Source: CAVSIS01 sp963814875
GTDB lineage: Bacteria > Acidobacteriota > Thermoanaerobaculia > Thermoanaerobaculales > Sulfomarinibacteraceae
Assembly (NCBI GenBank): GCA_963814875.1
Contig: CAWFFJ010000022.1
Location: forward strand, 1 to 64,000
Reading direction: 5' to 3'
Length of the DNA: 64,000 nt
The position numbers and the translations under genes were made by a program. Below the pieces are notes generated by a model. That model did not search any database. It was given only the letters and a program-made list of their open reading frames with translations, and was not told the origin of the DNA. Below, one piece after another: positions 48,006 to 57,635 of the stretch (the first letter of the stretch is position 1; each line of letters starts with the position of its first letter).

Positions 48006-49562
48006 TCAGCTCGGAGACCGCACGTAGACATAGCCCTCCCCTTCCTCGTTCACCGCGACGAAGTCCCGGCGCAGCTGGTCCAGCGGCAGCTTCTTCATCA
48101 GCTCCCGGTTCACGACGAGCACCCGCACCCCCCGCTTGTCGAGGAAGAGGGCGGTTCTGTCGACCGTCCGCAACCGGGTCGCGCCGTGGCCGCTGGTCAG
48201 GTCCGTCCCGAGCACGTAACCCCTTCGGTCGAGGTAGACCAGGGCCAGGTTCGGCGGTTCCGAGCCCAGCACCCCGACCGGTCCCGCGCACCGCTCGCCG
48301 CAGGAGTCGAGGTCGCGCCTCGCGTCCCGGAGCCACTCGTTCTGCGACCGCCACCACCCATCGGTCCGCCGCTGGAAGGCGGGCTCAAGCGGGAGGGCGC
48401 TGGCCAGGCTGATCGCGATCAGCGTGAGGTCGAGGCCGACCTGGCCCAGCAGCGCCCCTGTCCACTCGCGCCACTGCCACAGCGTGAGCGCGAGACGGAC
48501 CACGAGCAGGCCAGCCAGTGGGCCCACGATCGCGATCGCGTAGTAGTCGTGGTAGGCGAGCTGTTGCCCGAAGAGGAGGAAAAGCGCCACCATCACTGTC
48601 GCCGCCAGAGCGGACGAGATCGTCAGGTCGTCCGCACGACGTCGCGCGAAGCGCCTTGCGACCACCACCGCGAGAGCCGCTGCGAGGATGACCAGCTGCG
48701 GGACCGAGAACAGGTCGCCGAGCCATTCCCGGCGCATGACGTGGATGACTTTCGCGAGTTCGTCCAGCGAGGTGATCGGAACCGGGCCCGCAACGCAGAA
48801 GGTCGGCGCGAACGCCGCCTCGCGCACCTTCAGCAGAATCACCTGTACGACCATCACCATCGCTGAGCTCGCCAGCGCAAGCACGGGCGCGAGCGGCAAC
48901 CCGGAGCGAGGGACACCCGGAGTCCGCTTTCTTCGGCGCCAGAGCAGCACGGCGGGAACCACCAGGTACGGCGCGAACGACATTTTGACCAGGCCCGCCA
49001 GAGTCATGAGTGCGACGGCGAACACCTGACGGCGAGGCGACGGCGGCGAAGCCCCAGCGAGCAGCACGGTCAGCCCGGTGAGGCAGAGCCCCAGCGCCGC
49101 CGCGTCCGGGAGCGAGCTGGTCGCGTAGTACGTAATGACCGGCGAGCCGGCCAGAAACATCAGCGGCGCGAAGCTCGCGAGGAAGCTGCGCGTACGCGAC
49201 CACACCAACACGAACAACGCCAGCGGTCCAAGCAGGCTCAGCAGCAGTGTGATCATGCGGAGATCCGCGGCGACATCGCCCTCTCCACCGAGGCGTGCCG
49301 CGACCGAGGCGAGCCATGGCGCGAGCGGAAGCTCGAAGTTGATCCGCCCGTCGACCGGGAAACGGCTCAGCACCCGCGGGTCGAGAATGTTCCAGCTCTC
49401 GTCCTCGAAGAACCGCTCGGCGACCGCGAGGCAGTCGGACTGCTTCCACTCGTGCGGGCCAAACGGAAGCTCGCCTGCGACGCTCAGGTAGAGCGGTCCG
49501 ATCAGCAGCACGAGGACGACGACCGCCGCCGAGGCGGCCGCCATGTGCCAACGCCAGGTCAT
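48006..49562 (-). CDS. GT-C-like multi-pass membrane glycosyltransferase (ArnT/PMT group)
   Basis: A 518-residue membrane protein with about ten hydrophobic helices. The first periplasmic loop (FGPHEWKQSDCLAVAERFF) carries acidic/aromatic residues as in the GT39/ArnT group, which moves sugars from polyprenyl phosphate onto lipids or proteins. The C-terminal 110 residues form a soluble domain. Start ATG 49562 lacks a strong ribosome binding site. It diverges from the glycan operon starting at 49675, with 112 bases between them for two promoters. Acceptor unknown. Confidence 0.75.
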   Translation of the reverse strand: MTWRWHMAAASAAVVVLVLLIGPLYLSVAGELPFGPHEWKQSDCLAVAERFFEDESWNILDPRVLSRFPVDGRINFELPLAPWLASVAARLGGEGDVAADLRMITLLLSLLGPLALFVLVWSRTRSFLASFAPLMFLAGSPVITYYATSSLPDAAALGLCLTGLTVLLAGASPPSPRRQVFAVALMTLAGLVKMSFAPYLVVPAVLLWRRRKRTPGVPRSGLPLAPVLALASSAMVMVVQVILLKVREAAFAPTFCVAGPVPITSLDELAKVIHVMRREWLGDLFSVPQLVILAAALAVVVARRFARRRADDLTISSALAATVMVALFLLFGQQLAYHDYYAIAIVGPLAGLLVVRLALTLWQWREWTGALLGQVGLDLTLIAISLASALPLEPAFQRRTDGWWRSQNEWLRDARRDLDSCGERCAGPVGVLGSEPPNLALVYLDRRGYVLGTDLTSGHGATRLRTVDRTALFLDKRGVRVLVVNRELMKKLPLDQLRRDFVAVNEEGEGYVYVRSPS

Positions 49563-49621
49563 GGTGCCCACGATACGGTCACCGCCAGGCAATGGGAAGA
49601 GCGCGACGCTCCTGGACGGGT

Positions 49622-49630
49622 TGCTACAAT
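49622..49630 (+). promoter_or_regulatory. Extended -10 (TGCTACAAT) before the glycan operon
   Basis: TGCTACAAT fits an extended -10 element and would start transcription about 38 bases before the GTG of the first glycan gene. The -35 is weak. Confidence 0.5.
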
Positions 49631-49674
49631 CGCTCGCATCGGCGCACCCGCCATCAGGACCCCGGAGGAAGCTC

Positions 49675-51753
49675 GTGGACTACAGCAGCCGGCATAAGAG
49701 TCGCGCACGGCTGCTGTTCGCCGCCGTCCTGCTGCTTGCCTGCGCAGTTCCTGCCGCGCTCGGCGGCCTCGCGATCCGCCACATTCCGATCGCCTTCGAC
49801 GGCGGCTTCAACGCGCAGACCGCGCGCACCCTGGTCGAAAAGGGCCGCTGGGCGACCACCTATCGCGGCCTCAACGACTTCGACCTCAGGGTCCAGACTG
49901 GTCCCGCAGTCATCGTGCCGGTGGCCTACGCCTTTCGCGATCTCGGGGTCAACTCCACCACTGCTCAGATCCCGAACCTGATCTACCTCGTCCTGCTGTT
50001 CGCCCTCGCCGCGACCTACGCCAACCGCCACGGAGGCCCGGTCGCCGCGATGCTCGCTGTGCTGCTGCTCCTCGGCGTACCGCGCCTGTTCACGCTCGGC
50101 CTCGGGGTTCTCGGTGAGGTGCCCGCCGTGGTCTTCTTCCTCGCCGGGCTGATCTGCCTCGATCTGGTGACCGAGCGTCGCTGGATCGTCGCCGCTCTCG
50201 CCGCTGGAGGGTGCTTCGGACTCGCCGTCTCGACCAAGATCATGATGGTGATGGCGGTCGCCGTCGTCCTGCCGGTCGCCGTCGCCGACCGCCTCTCAAC
50301 GCGCCGTGTCAGCTTTCGCCACTGGATCGCGATGGTCGCCGGTTTCATCCTCGCGCTGCTACCGTTTGAGGTCGTGCGCCTGCGGGCGCTCACGCTCTCC
50401 GGGTCCCTCCAGTGGTGGGAGCAGCTGCTGCGGCGCTCGTTCAGCCAGGGCACCTCGGTCGGGTTCGCCGATCCGACTCTCGGCATCGGCAAGTCCGTTC
50501 GCCATCTCGCGGTGCTCGCACAGCACCTCTCAAGCCCAGAATGGCTGACCTTCATCGTCCTCGCGTGTCCCTTCCTGCTGTTCGCGGTCCTCATGCTGCG
50601 CGACCGCCCTGAGGCCGAAGCCCACCGCCGGGTGAGCCTGAGCGCGGTCGTGCTGGCGGCGGCGACCGCGGTCCTCGTCGGATGGTGGCTGACGATGTCG
50701 CCGACCGGTCACACCTGGCTGCGACGCGTCCTCGCCGGCCTCATCCTCCTCGCCGAGCTGAGCTCGATCATCATCGTTGAGGCCGGAAGACACGTGGTGG
50801 CGAGTGCTCGAGAGGTGCGAAGCGCTTCCGAGCGCCGGAGCGTCCGACTCGCCGTTGAGGTCGCCGTCACGTTGCTGCTGTGTTGGTTCTGGCTGATTGG
50901 AAACGGTGTGGCCTCGCTCGGCGCGGTGGCCGAGATGACGCCGGAACGCGAATGGACCGACGTCATGGTGACCGCGATCAACCGTCTTCCGCCTGACGCC
51001 ACGATCTACGCCGAGGGCTGGTACGAGGCGCCGACGCTGGCCGCGCTCACCGGGAGAAGCTTCCGTGACCTCGACCAGTTTCCCCTCTCCGAGTACCGGA
51101 CGCCGCTTCACGAGACCTACTTCGTGGTCGACGACCACATGTCCCGCAACCGCCCCGACATGGTGGAGTCGCTGCTCGCGCGGGCGTCGACCGACCTCGT
51201 TCAGGAGGTGGGCGAGTGCTCTTTGTATCGGGTGAACCGGCTCGAGCCCTTCCCACCGATAACGGTTCCCTCCGACATCTCCGAGCTTCCGACGGCGGTG
51301 CGTCCCGGGCAGGATGAGGATCCATTCGTCGGAGGTCTCGGGAACACGCCGAAGACGCGGAGCTACTCGCACGCCGTGTCCGGTTTCCTGCTCCGACGCG
51401 AGGCAATGGGCTGCCTCGACCTGTCGCTGTGGATCGGCGGCTCGGCACCGCACACCAAGGTCCTCCAGGTGCGCGTCGATGGCCGCCAGCTGCTGACCAC
51501 GCCGGTGCCCGAGAAGGTGATGTTCCGAACCGTCCTCAAGCTGCCCGGAGCGGTTCCTGCGGCTCCGGCGGCATCGCTTGTTGAGCTCTGGATGTACCGC
51601 TGGGGACCAACCCGAGCCTATCAGCTTTGGTTCAACGACCTCGGTGTCTTTACGGTCGGCAAGGTCGGCTTCGTTCGCTGCCCCGAGGATTCCGACACGG
51701 CATCGAACGGCGGAGGGAACGACCTCCGAACCGAGGTGGGCCCGACTCCGTGA
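49675..51753 (+). CDS. GT-C-like membrane protein with C-terminal soluble domain
   Basis: A 692-residue membrane protein with about 11 helices. The first loop (FDGGFNAQTARTLVEKGRWATTY) is typical of GT39-like sugar transferases. The C-terminal 250 residues, after the last helix, look like beta-sandwich folds. GTG 49675 has GGAGG six bases upstream. Its stop overlaps the next gene by four bases (GTGA). It heads a chain of overlapping genes running to 59893 and is probably the membrane transferase or polymerase step of that pathway. Confidence 0.75.
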   Translation: MDYSSRHKSRARLLFAAVLLLACAVPAALGGLAIRHIPIAFDGGFNAQTARTLVEKGRWATTYRGLNDFDLRVQTGPAVIVPVAYAFRDLGVNSTTAQIPNLIYLVLLFALAATYANRHGGPVAAMLAVLLLLGVPRLFTLGLGVLGEVPAVVFFLAGLICLDLVTERRWIVAALAAGGCFGLAVSTKIMMVMAVAVVLPVAVADRLSTRRVSFRHWIAMVAGFILALLPFEVVRLRALTLSGSLQWWEQLLRRSFSQGTSVGFADPTLGIGKSVRHLAVLAQHLSSPEWLTFIVLACPFLLFAVLMLRDRPEAEAHRRVSLSAVVLAAATAVLVGWWLTMSPTGHTWLRRVLAGLILLAELSSIIIVEAGRHVVASAREVRSASERRSVRLAVEVAVTLLLCWFWLIGNGVASLGAVAEMTPEREWTDVMVTAINRLPPDATIYAEGWYEAPTLAALTGRSFRDLDQFPLSEYRTPLHETYFVVDDHMSRNRPDMVESLLARASTDLVQEVGECSLYRVNRLEPFPPITVPSDISELPTAVRPGQDEDPFVGGLGNTPKTRSYSHAVSGFLLRREAMGCLDLSLWIGGSAPHTKVLQVRVDGRQLLTTPVPEKVMFRTVLKLPGAVPAAPAASLVELWMYRWGPTRAYQLWFNDLGVFTVGKVGFVRCPEDSDTASNGGGNDLRTEVGPTP

Positions 51754-52991
51754 GGATTCTCAGCGTCGCCACCACCCACCCGAGGTTCGCGGGCGACAGC
51801 GAGCCCTCCTACGTGCTCGAGATCAACCGCGAGCTGACTCGCCTCGGCCATCAGGTCACCGCCCTGCTGCCCCACGCCGCCGGAGCCGCGACCCACGAGA
51901 TCCTCGACGGCGTCGCGATGCGGCGGTTCCGCTACTTCCTGCCATCGGCTCTCCAGCGCCTGTGCTACAACGGCGGCATCCTCCCCAACCTGCGGCGCAG
52001 CGGCTGGGCGCGCGCCAACCTGCCGTTCTTCCTCGCCGCACAGGGCATGGCGGTCGCGCGAACGGTCCGCCACACGGCGCCCGACCTCGTTCATTGCCAC
52101 TGGCTGATCTCGAGCGGGCTGATGGGCGCCTTGTTCGGCGGCGTCCACAAGCGACCGATCGTGGTCAGCGCGCACGGCAGCGACGTCTACCTCGACAACC
52201 TCCTCTTCCAGACGGTCAACCGGTTCGTGCTCGCGCGTTGCCACACCTGCACGGTGAACAGCAACGGCACCCGCAGCCGGATTACGCGGATCCACCCGGG
52301 CATGCGCTCCGAAGTGGTCCCGATGGGGGTCCACCCCGAGTGCTACGGAAAGCACCTCGCCTCCGCCGAGATTCGCGAACGGCTCGGCGGAGGCGAGCCG
52401 CAGCTTCTCTTCATCGGCCGCTTCTCCGAGCACAAGGGCATCCCCCACCTGGTGGCGGCCATGCCCGAGATCTTGAGCCACCTTCCCCGAGCACGTCTTG
52501 TCCTGGTCGGGTTCGGCCCTGAGGAGCCGGCGATCCGAAGCGTCGTCGCAGCCTCTGCTCTCAACGAGTACGTCCGGTTCGCGGGCCGGATCTCCCACGC
52601 CGAGGTCCCCAGCTTTCTGGCCTCGGCCGACCTGGTGGTGCTGCCGTCGGTCCAGGTCGAAGGGCTCGGGGTCGTACTCCTCGAGGCACTGGCCAGCGGC
52701 ACTCCGGTCGTGGGGTCCCGGGTCGGAGGCATCCCCGACATCATCCGCGACGGCGAGACGGGTCTGCTCGCTCGCCCAGGGGATCCGGAGGATCTCGCGC
52801 GACAGTGCCTGAAGCTGCTCGGCGACGAGGCGCTGCGTCGGCACACCGTCGAGGTCGGGCGCCGGATCGTCGAGACACAGTTCAGCTGGGCGAGCATCGC
52901 CGAGCGCTTCGACCGGCTCTTCCGGGCCTGCGTCGCCGATCCGACCGGCGGCGAGAGCCACGGCCGCGGTCCTGCCCGGAGGGTTCCGTGA
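51750..52991 (+). CDS. Glycosyltransferase family 4
   Basis: A 413-residue GT-B enzyme. The N-terminal acceptor half starts RILSVATTHPRFAGDSEPSYV and contains DLVHCHWLISSGLMG. The C-terminal donor half holds LLFIGRFSEHKGIPHLV and the nucleotide-sugar motif EGLGVVLLEALASGTPVVG with the E-x7-E pattern. GT4 enzymes transfer sugars with retention of configuration. It begins with GTG overlapping the previous stop (GTGA) and ends overlapping the next gene the same way. Confidence 0.92.
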   Translation: MRILSVATTHPRFAGDSEPSYVLEINRELTRLGHQVTALLPHAAGAATHEILDGVAMRRFRYFLPSALQRLCYNGGILPNLRRSGWARANLPFFLAAQGMAVARTVRHTAPDLVHCHWLISSGLMGALFGGVHKRPIVVSAHGSDVYLDNLLFQTVNRFVLARCHTCTVNSNGTRSRITRIHPGMRSEVVPMGVHPECYGKHLASAEIRERLGGGEPQLLFIGRFSEHKGIPHLVAAMPEILSHLPRARLVLVGFGPEEPAIRSVVAASALNEYVRFAGRISHAEVPSFLASADLVVLPSVQVEGLGVVLLEALASGTPVVGSRVGGIPDIIRDGETGLLARPGDPEDLARQCLKLLGDEALRRHTVEVGRRIVETQFSWASIAERFDRLFRACVADPTGGESHGRGPARRVP

Positions 52992-54172
52992 GGGTCCTCC
53001 ACCTGACCGACGACGTGATTGGAATGAGCGGCGTCAGGAGCTACCTGCTGCAGCTCGGAGAGGCCCTCGCTCCGCTCGGCGTCGAGTGCGAGCTGTTCAC
53101 GCCAGCGCGTCCCGGCGGACCGGTCCGGAACCACGTCACGCGCTGGGCCGGCCTCGGCTATGCAAGTGACCTGGCGGAGCTCCTCCGCAACCGCCGTCCG
53201 GACGTCGTCCACGCCCACAACCTGTGGATGCGTCTCTCCCCAGTCCCATTGCACGCCGCCCGAGAGGCCGGCATCCCGGTCGCGATGACGGTCCACGACT
53301 ACCACCTCGTGTGCCCCCGCAAGTGGATGATCACCCCCGACGGCGCCCCGTGCGAGACAGGGTTTGGCGCCCGCTGCCTGGCACTCGACTGCCTCGCCTC
53401 GCGCCGGGGCTGGGCGTGGAGGCCCTACAACACCCTGAGGTGGCTCAAGATCGCCACACACCGCCACATGCTGTGCGCTTGGGTCGATCTGTTCATCGCG
53501 CCGTCGGCGCATCTCGCGGGCTGGCTGCGACGCAACCTGCACGCCCCTCACGTCGTCCACATCGCGAACTTCGCCCGGGAACCCTCCGGGGCGTTGGAGC
53601 CCTTGCGCAACCCCGACCGCGTGCTCTTCGCCGGCCGCCTCGGTCCGGAAAAGGGTGTCGATGTCCTGCTGCGCTCCCTGGCGATGGTCGCCGAGCGTCG
53701 TCCGCAGGTGCGCCTCGAGATTGCCGGCGAGGGACCCGAGCAGCCTCGGCTCGTCGACCTTACCAAGCGACTCGGGCTTGAGGGGCGTGTTGTGTGGACC
53801 GGTCCGCTCCAAGCCAACGAGCTCGCAGGGCGCTACCGCGAGGCGGGCATCTTCGTCCTGCCGACCCTGTGGATGGAGAACTGTCCGGTCGCCGTGCTCG
53901 AGGCCATGGCGCACGGCCTCTCGGTGGTTGCCACTCGGATCGGAGGGCTTCCCGAGCTGGTCGAAGACGGCGTCACCGGCACGCTCGTCGAACGCGCCGA
54001 CGTGGACGGGCTCGCGGCCGCGTTGCTCAGACTGCTCAATGAGCCCGAGCGGGCTACCGGGATGGGGCGGGCGGCACGCAGGCGTTTTCTCGAACGCTAT
54101 ACGGCTCAGGCCCACGCACAGCGCCTCGCCGATCTCTATGAGACCCTGCGGGCCGCGCCCGGAACCGGCTGA
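52988..54172 (+). CDS. Glycosyltransferase family 4
   Basis: A 394-residue GT-B enzyme. Features are RVLHLTDDVIGMSGVRSYL at the start, VVHAHNLWMRLSP, MTVHDYHLVCPRKWM, a Cys-containing loop (CETGFGARCLALDCLASRRG) seen in many GT4 enzymes of surface-glycan clusters, VLFAGRLGPEKGVDVLLRS and MENCPVAVLEAMAHGLSVV with the E-x7-E pattern. It begins with GTG overlapping the previous stop and ends in a TGATG overlap with the methyltransferase gene. Its sugar specificity is not readable. Confidence 0.92.
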   Translation: MRVLHLTDDVIGMSGVRSYLLQLGEALAPLGVECELFTPARPGGPVRNHVTRWAGLGYASDLAELLRNRRPDVVHAHNLWMRLSPVPLHAAREAGIPVAMTVHDYHLVCPRKWMITPDGAPCETGFGARCLALDCLASRRGWAWRPYNTLRWLKIATHRHMLCAWVDLFIAPSAHLAGWLRRNLHAPHVVHIANFAREPSGALEPLRNPDRVLFAGRLGPEKGVDVLLRSLAMVAERRPQVRLEIAGEGPEQPRLVDLTKRLGLEGRVVWTGPLQANELAGRYREAGIFVLPTLWMENCPVAVLEAMAHGLSVVATRIGGLPELVEDGVTGTLVERADVDGLAAALLRLLNEPERATGMGRAARRRFLERYTAQAHAQRLADLYETLRAAPGTG

Positions 54173-55026
54173 TGCTGGCGCGGCTGCTCAACGCGGTCTT
54201 CCTCGCCCCTCCGGTGCGGTGGTTGCTGCCGACACCGGAGATCGAAGACCGCCGCGATCCCGAGGCCTTCCTCGCCCGGCGGCTGCCCGCCGCCTCCGCA
54301 CGGGTCGCAGCGCTGCGTCCTGCGATCACGATGGCGGGCCGCGACGTGGCGGACGTCGGCTGTGGGCTCGGCGACAAGACAGTGGCAGCTGCGGCCGCCG
54401 GCGCCCGCGATGTCGTCGGCATCGACCTCGACCCGGAGAAGCTCGTCCGGGCGCGCACCATGGCCCGGCACGCGAGCGTCGGCGGGACTCGCTTCGCGGT
54501 CGGCTCGGCTGTGCGGCTGCCGCTGGCGGACGACTCTCGGGACGTCGTGCTACTGCTCGAGACGATCGAGCACGTCGCAGAACCCGCCGCGGTGCTCGCC
54601 GAGTGCCGTCGGGTGTTGCGGCCCGGAGGCCGTATCGTCGTGACCTTCCCGCCCTACCGTTCGCCGTGGGGCGCACACCTGTTCCAGCATGTCGCGATCC
54701 CGTGGGTACACATGCTGCTGCCCGAGCGAGAGATCCTCGAGTTGTGGCGGGGGCTCCATCGCAGCGCCACAGCCCGAACCGGATCCTGGGTGACTCCCAG
54801 CCAGGCCCGCCGGATCGACAGCGCCGGCACGATCGACCAGCTGTGGTCGTTGAACGAAATGACCGTCGCGACGTTTCTCGGCCATTGTGCGCAGTCCGGT
54901 TTGAGTATGATCGAGCTCGAGCTCAAGACCATCCGCGGACTCGCCGGCCCCTTATTGGCCTCACCTCGCCTGCGCGAGTACGTGGTCACCCACGTTACCG
55001 CTATCATGGAGTTACCATGCGTGTGA
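54172..55026 (+). CDS. Class I SAM-dependent methyltransferase
   Basis: A 284-residue methyltransferase. The SAM-binding motif is DVADVGCGLGDKTV near residue 60, followed by VVGIDLDPEKLVRAR and the motif-IV-like LLLETIEHVAEPAAVL. The long C-terminal half includes HVAIPWVHMLLPE and a DQLWSLNEMT stretch, as in methyltransferases from polysaccharide clusters. It probably methylates a glycan, a lipid-linked intermediate or a small precursor. Its end overlaps the radical SAM gene by ten bases. Confidence 0.88.
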   Translation: MLARLLNAVFLAPPVRWLLPTPEIEDRRDPEAFLARRLPAASARVAALRPAITMAGRDVADVGCGLGDKTVAAAAAGARDVVGIDLDPEKLVRARTMARHASVGGTRFAVGSAVRLPLADDSRDVVLLLETIEHVAEPAAVLAECRRVLRPGGRIVVTFPPYRSPWGAHLFQHVAIPWVHMLLPEREILELWRGLHRSATARTGSWVTPSQARRIDSAGTIDQLWSLNEMTVATFLGHCAQSGLSMIELELKTIRGLAGPLLASPRLREYVVTHVTAIMELPCV

Positions 55027-56489
55027 TCTGGCCGATCCATCAGCTCGAGAGGGAGCACAGCCAGTACCCCGGCGTGATGAACATCGCCGCGGTGCTGCGC
55101 CAGCACGGATTCGAGAGCGAGGCCGTCTCGGCGGAGGTCGAGGCCGTCGAGCAGCGGCTCGCCGCCGGCGACGACGTCGTGCTCGCCTACAGCACGATGA
55201 CCGCCTCCTCGCGCGTCTACCTCGACCTCAACCGGACAATCAAGCAGCGCCACCCCCAGGTCTTCTCCGTATTCGGCGGCCCCCATCCGACGTACTTTCC
55301 CGAGATGATCGAGGAGGACGGAGTCGACGCGGTGTGCGTCGGCGAGGGCGAGCACCCGATGCTCGACCTGGTTTCGGCCCGCGCCGAGAGTCGGCCGGCG
55401 ACCTCGATCGCCAACCTCTGGGTCAAGGACGGCGGCGAGATCCACCGCAATCCTGTCCGGCCCCTGGTCGAAGACCTCGATGAGCTGCCGCCGCCCGACC
55501 GCTCACTGTTCAACGGAGCCGGCTTCGCACCGCACCTGTATGCCATCGTGATGACCGGACGGGGCTGCCCCTACTCCTGCACCTACTGCTACAACCACGT
55601 CTACCACAAGCTCTACGAGGGCAAGGGCCACGTGGTCCGCCGGCGCAGTGTCGACCACGTCATGATCGAGCTCGCCGAGCTCAAGGCCCAGGGCTGCCGC
55701 TTCATCCGTTTCATGGACGATGTCTTCATCCTCTCGCCGGAGTGGGTCAAGGAGTTCGCGGCGCGATACCGTGAGGAGATCGGCCTCCCCTTCACCTGCC
55801 TGGTGCGCGCCAACGTGGTCCGCGAGGACGTGGTACGGGCGCTCAAGGACGCCGGCTGCCACCGCATGATGATGGGCATCGAGGCCGGCAACGAGCATCT
55901 GCGCAACACGGTCCTGAAGCGCAAGATGAGCGACGAGCAGATCCTCCGAGCGGGGGAGATCATCCGCCGCAGCGGCATACGGCTGGTGACCGCCAACATC
56001 CTCGCCCTGCCCGGTGGCGGCCTCAAGGAGGACTGGGAGACTGTCGAGCTCAACCACAAGGTGCGCCCGAGCTACGCCTCGGCCGCGGTCCTGCAGGCCT
56101 TCCCCGGCACCGAGATTCACCAGATCGCCAACGAGCTCGGCGTCCTCCAGGAGGACAATCTCGACCGGCTCGCCACCGGAAGCGGCTTCGGCTTCGCCAC
56201 CGCGCTCCATCATGCCGATGAGTCCGAGAAGCGCCAGATCGAGAACCTGCACAAGTTCTTCCCTCTCGTCGTCTGGTGTCCGTGGCTGAAGCCGCTCGTC
56301 CGCCGCCTCATCAAGCTGCCGCCGAATCGCTTCTACGAGCTGATCTACATGGCCTCGGTCAACATCGGCACCCACCTGATCGCCATCCCGGCCGGCATCG
56401 GCGCGAGAATGCTCGCGGCGAAGCTCGCCAAACGGCTGGTTCCGTGGCGTCGGGCCCGGCGTCCGCGCGCCTCGACCGCCGAGACATGA
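55017..56489 (+). CDS. B12-binding-type radical SAM protein
   Basis: A 490-residue enzyme. The N-terminal 140 residues form a cobalamin-binding-like Rossmann domain (VFSVFGGPHPTYFPEM, AVCVGEGEHPML). The radical SAM domain carries the cluster motif GCPYSCTYCYNH (CX3CX2C) near residue 184 and the GIEAGNEHLRNTVLKR segment typical of the BchE-like group. Such enzymes methylate or rearrange unactivated carbons. GGAG precedes the ATG, and the end overlaps the next radical SAM gene (ATGA). Context suggests a carbohydrate or lipid substrate, but this is inference. Confidence 0.9.
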   Translation: MRVIWPIHQLEREHSQYPGVMNIAAVLRQHGFESEAVSAEVEAVEQRLAAGDDVVLAYSTMTASSRVYLDLNRTIKQRHPQVFSVFGGPHPTYFPEMIEEDGVDAVCVGEGEHPMLDLVSARAESRPATSIANLWVKDGGEIHRNPVRPLVEDLDELPPPDRSLFNGAGFAPHLYAIVMTGRGCPYSCTYCYNHVYHKLYEGKGHVVRRRSVDHVMIELAELKAQGCRFIRFMDDVFILSPEWVKEFAARYREEIGLPFTCLVRANVVREDVVRALKDAGCHRMMMGIEAGNEHLRNTVLKRKMSDEQILRAGEIIRRSGIRLVTANILALPGGGLKEDWETVELNHKVRPSYASAAVLQAFPGTEIHQIANELGVLQEDNLDRLATGSGFGFATALHHADESEKRQIENLHKFFPLVVWCPWLKPLVRRLIKLPPNRFYELIYMASVNIGTHLIAIPAGIGARMLAAKLAKRLVPWRRARRPRASTAET

Positions 56490-57619
56490 GCGAGCGCCGC
56501 GGGCTCCGCTCGACGCTCGCCCTCGGCGCGGAAGCTCTCGCGGTCTACCTCCGCTATCGCCTCGTCGAGCCCTTCCGCAACCGGCCGCCGCTGCCGCGCG
56601 CGATGCACTACCTGTCCACTCACCGCTGCAACGCCCGCTGCATCATGTGTGGGATCTGGAAGGAAGGGTCCGCGGCCGGCGACGACCTCAGCCCGGACGA
56701 GCTGTCCCGGATCCTGTCCGACCGCCTGTTCGCCAAGATGGAGTACGTCGGCATGAGCGGCGGCGAGCCGTTCCTTCGCGACGACCTCCCCGAACTGGTC
56801 GCGGCCTTCCCGGCGCGGTGCTCCCGTCTCAAGCGCTTCAGCCTGACCACCAACGGGCTCCTCCACCGACGGGCGGAGGCTATGCTCCCGGTGCTCGCCG
56901 ACCGGTGCCGTGAGTCCGGTGTGCTGTTCGACGTCTGCGTCTCGGTGCACGGCGCGGGCGAAGAGCTCGACCGGATCTACGGCGTCGATCGCGCCTTCGC
57001 CCGCATCGAGCGCACGGTCGAGGCCCTCACGAAGCTGCGCCGCGAGGGTCGCCTGAACTTCTCCTTCAACTGCGTGCTGCTCGCGGACAACCTCGCGACC
57101 GTCCGTGACCTGTGCGGCTGGGCGGCCGAGCGACAGATCCCGGTCGCCTTCGTGGTCGGCGAGCAGCGTGAGCGCTTCCGGACCCAGGGCCTCGATGGAG
57201 CCTTCATCCCCGAGGCCCGGCAGGGTGAGCTGACCGGCTTCCTGCGCGAGGTCGCCGACGACCCGGCGCAGGGTGCACCGTCGGCGGTCAAGTACCGCGA
57301 GCTCGCCGACGTCCTCGAGGGCATCCGCCCGCGCAGCCTGTCGTGCTACTACGCAATGGGCGGGCTGCTGCTCGGCCACGACGGCACGGTCTACTACTGC
57401 CCCCACAGCCGCGCCGTCGGGAGCTGCCGGGAGGCGGCGCCGTTCGAGATCTACTTCGAAGATGCCAACCTCGCCTACCGCCGCCGCGACCTCATCGGCG
57501 GCCGCTGCGCGACCTGCCCGCCCTACACGCGGACGCGGTGGGAGATCGAGAAGGACCTCCCGAGGATGCTTGCAGCGACCGCGAGGCGGCGATTCAGGCG
57601 CCGCGCCGCGAAGCCATGA
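56486..57619 (+). CDS. Radical SAM protein with SPASM-like C terminus
   Basis: A 377-residue radical SAM enzyme. The cluster motif is HRCNARCIMCGIWK (CX3CX2C) near residue 52, with the SAM-binding GMSGGEPFLRDDLPEL just after. The C-terminal section (CYYAMGGLLLGHDGTVYYC ... CATCPPY) has the Cys pattern of a SPASM or twitch domain, which holds extra iron-sulfur clusters. It overlaps the B12-radical SAM gene by four bases. The pair may act in sequence on one glycan or lipid precursor. Confidence 0.88.
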   Translation: MSERRGLRSTLALGAEALAVYLRYRLVEPFRNRPPLPRAMHYLSTHRCNARCIMCGIWKEGSAAGDDLSPDELSRILSDRLFAKMEYVGMSGGEPFLRDDLPELVAAFPARCSRLKRFSLTTNGLLHRRAEAMLPVLADRCRESGVLFDVCVSVHGAGEELDRIYGVDRAFARIERTVEALTKLRREGRLNFSFNCVLLADNLATVRDLCGWAAERQIPVAFVVGEQRERFRTQGLDGAFIPEARQGELTGFLREVADDPAQGAPSAVKYRELADVLEGIRPRSLSCYYAMGGLLLGHDGTVYYCPHSRAVGSCREAAPFEIYFEDANLAYRRRDLIGGRCATCPPYTRTRWEIEKDLPRMLAATARRRFRRRAAKP

Positions 57620-57635
57620 TCGGGGCGGGAGGACG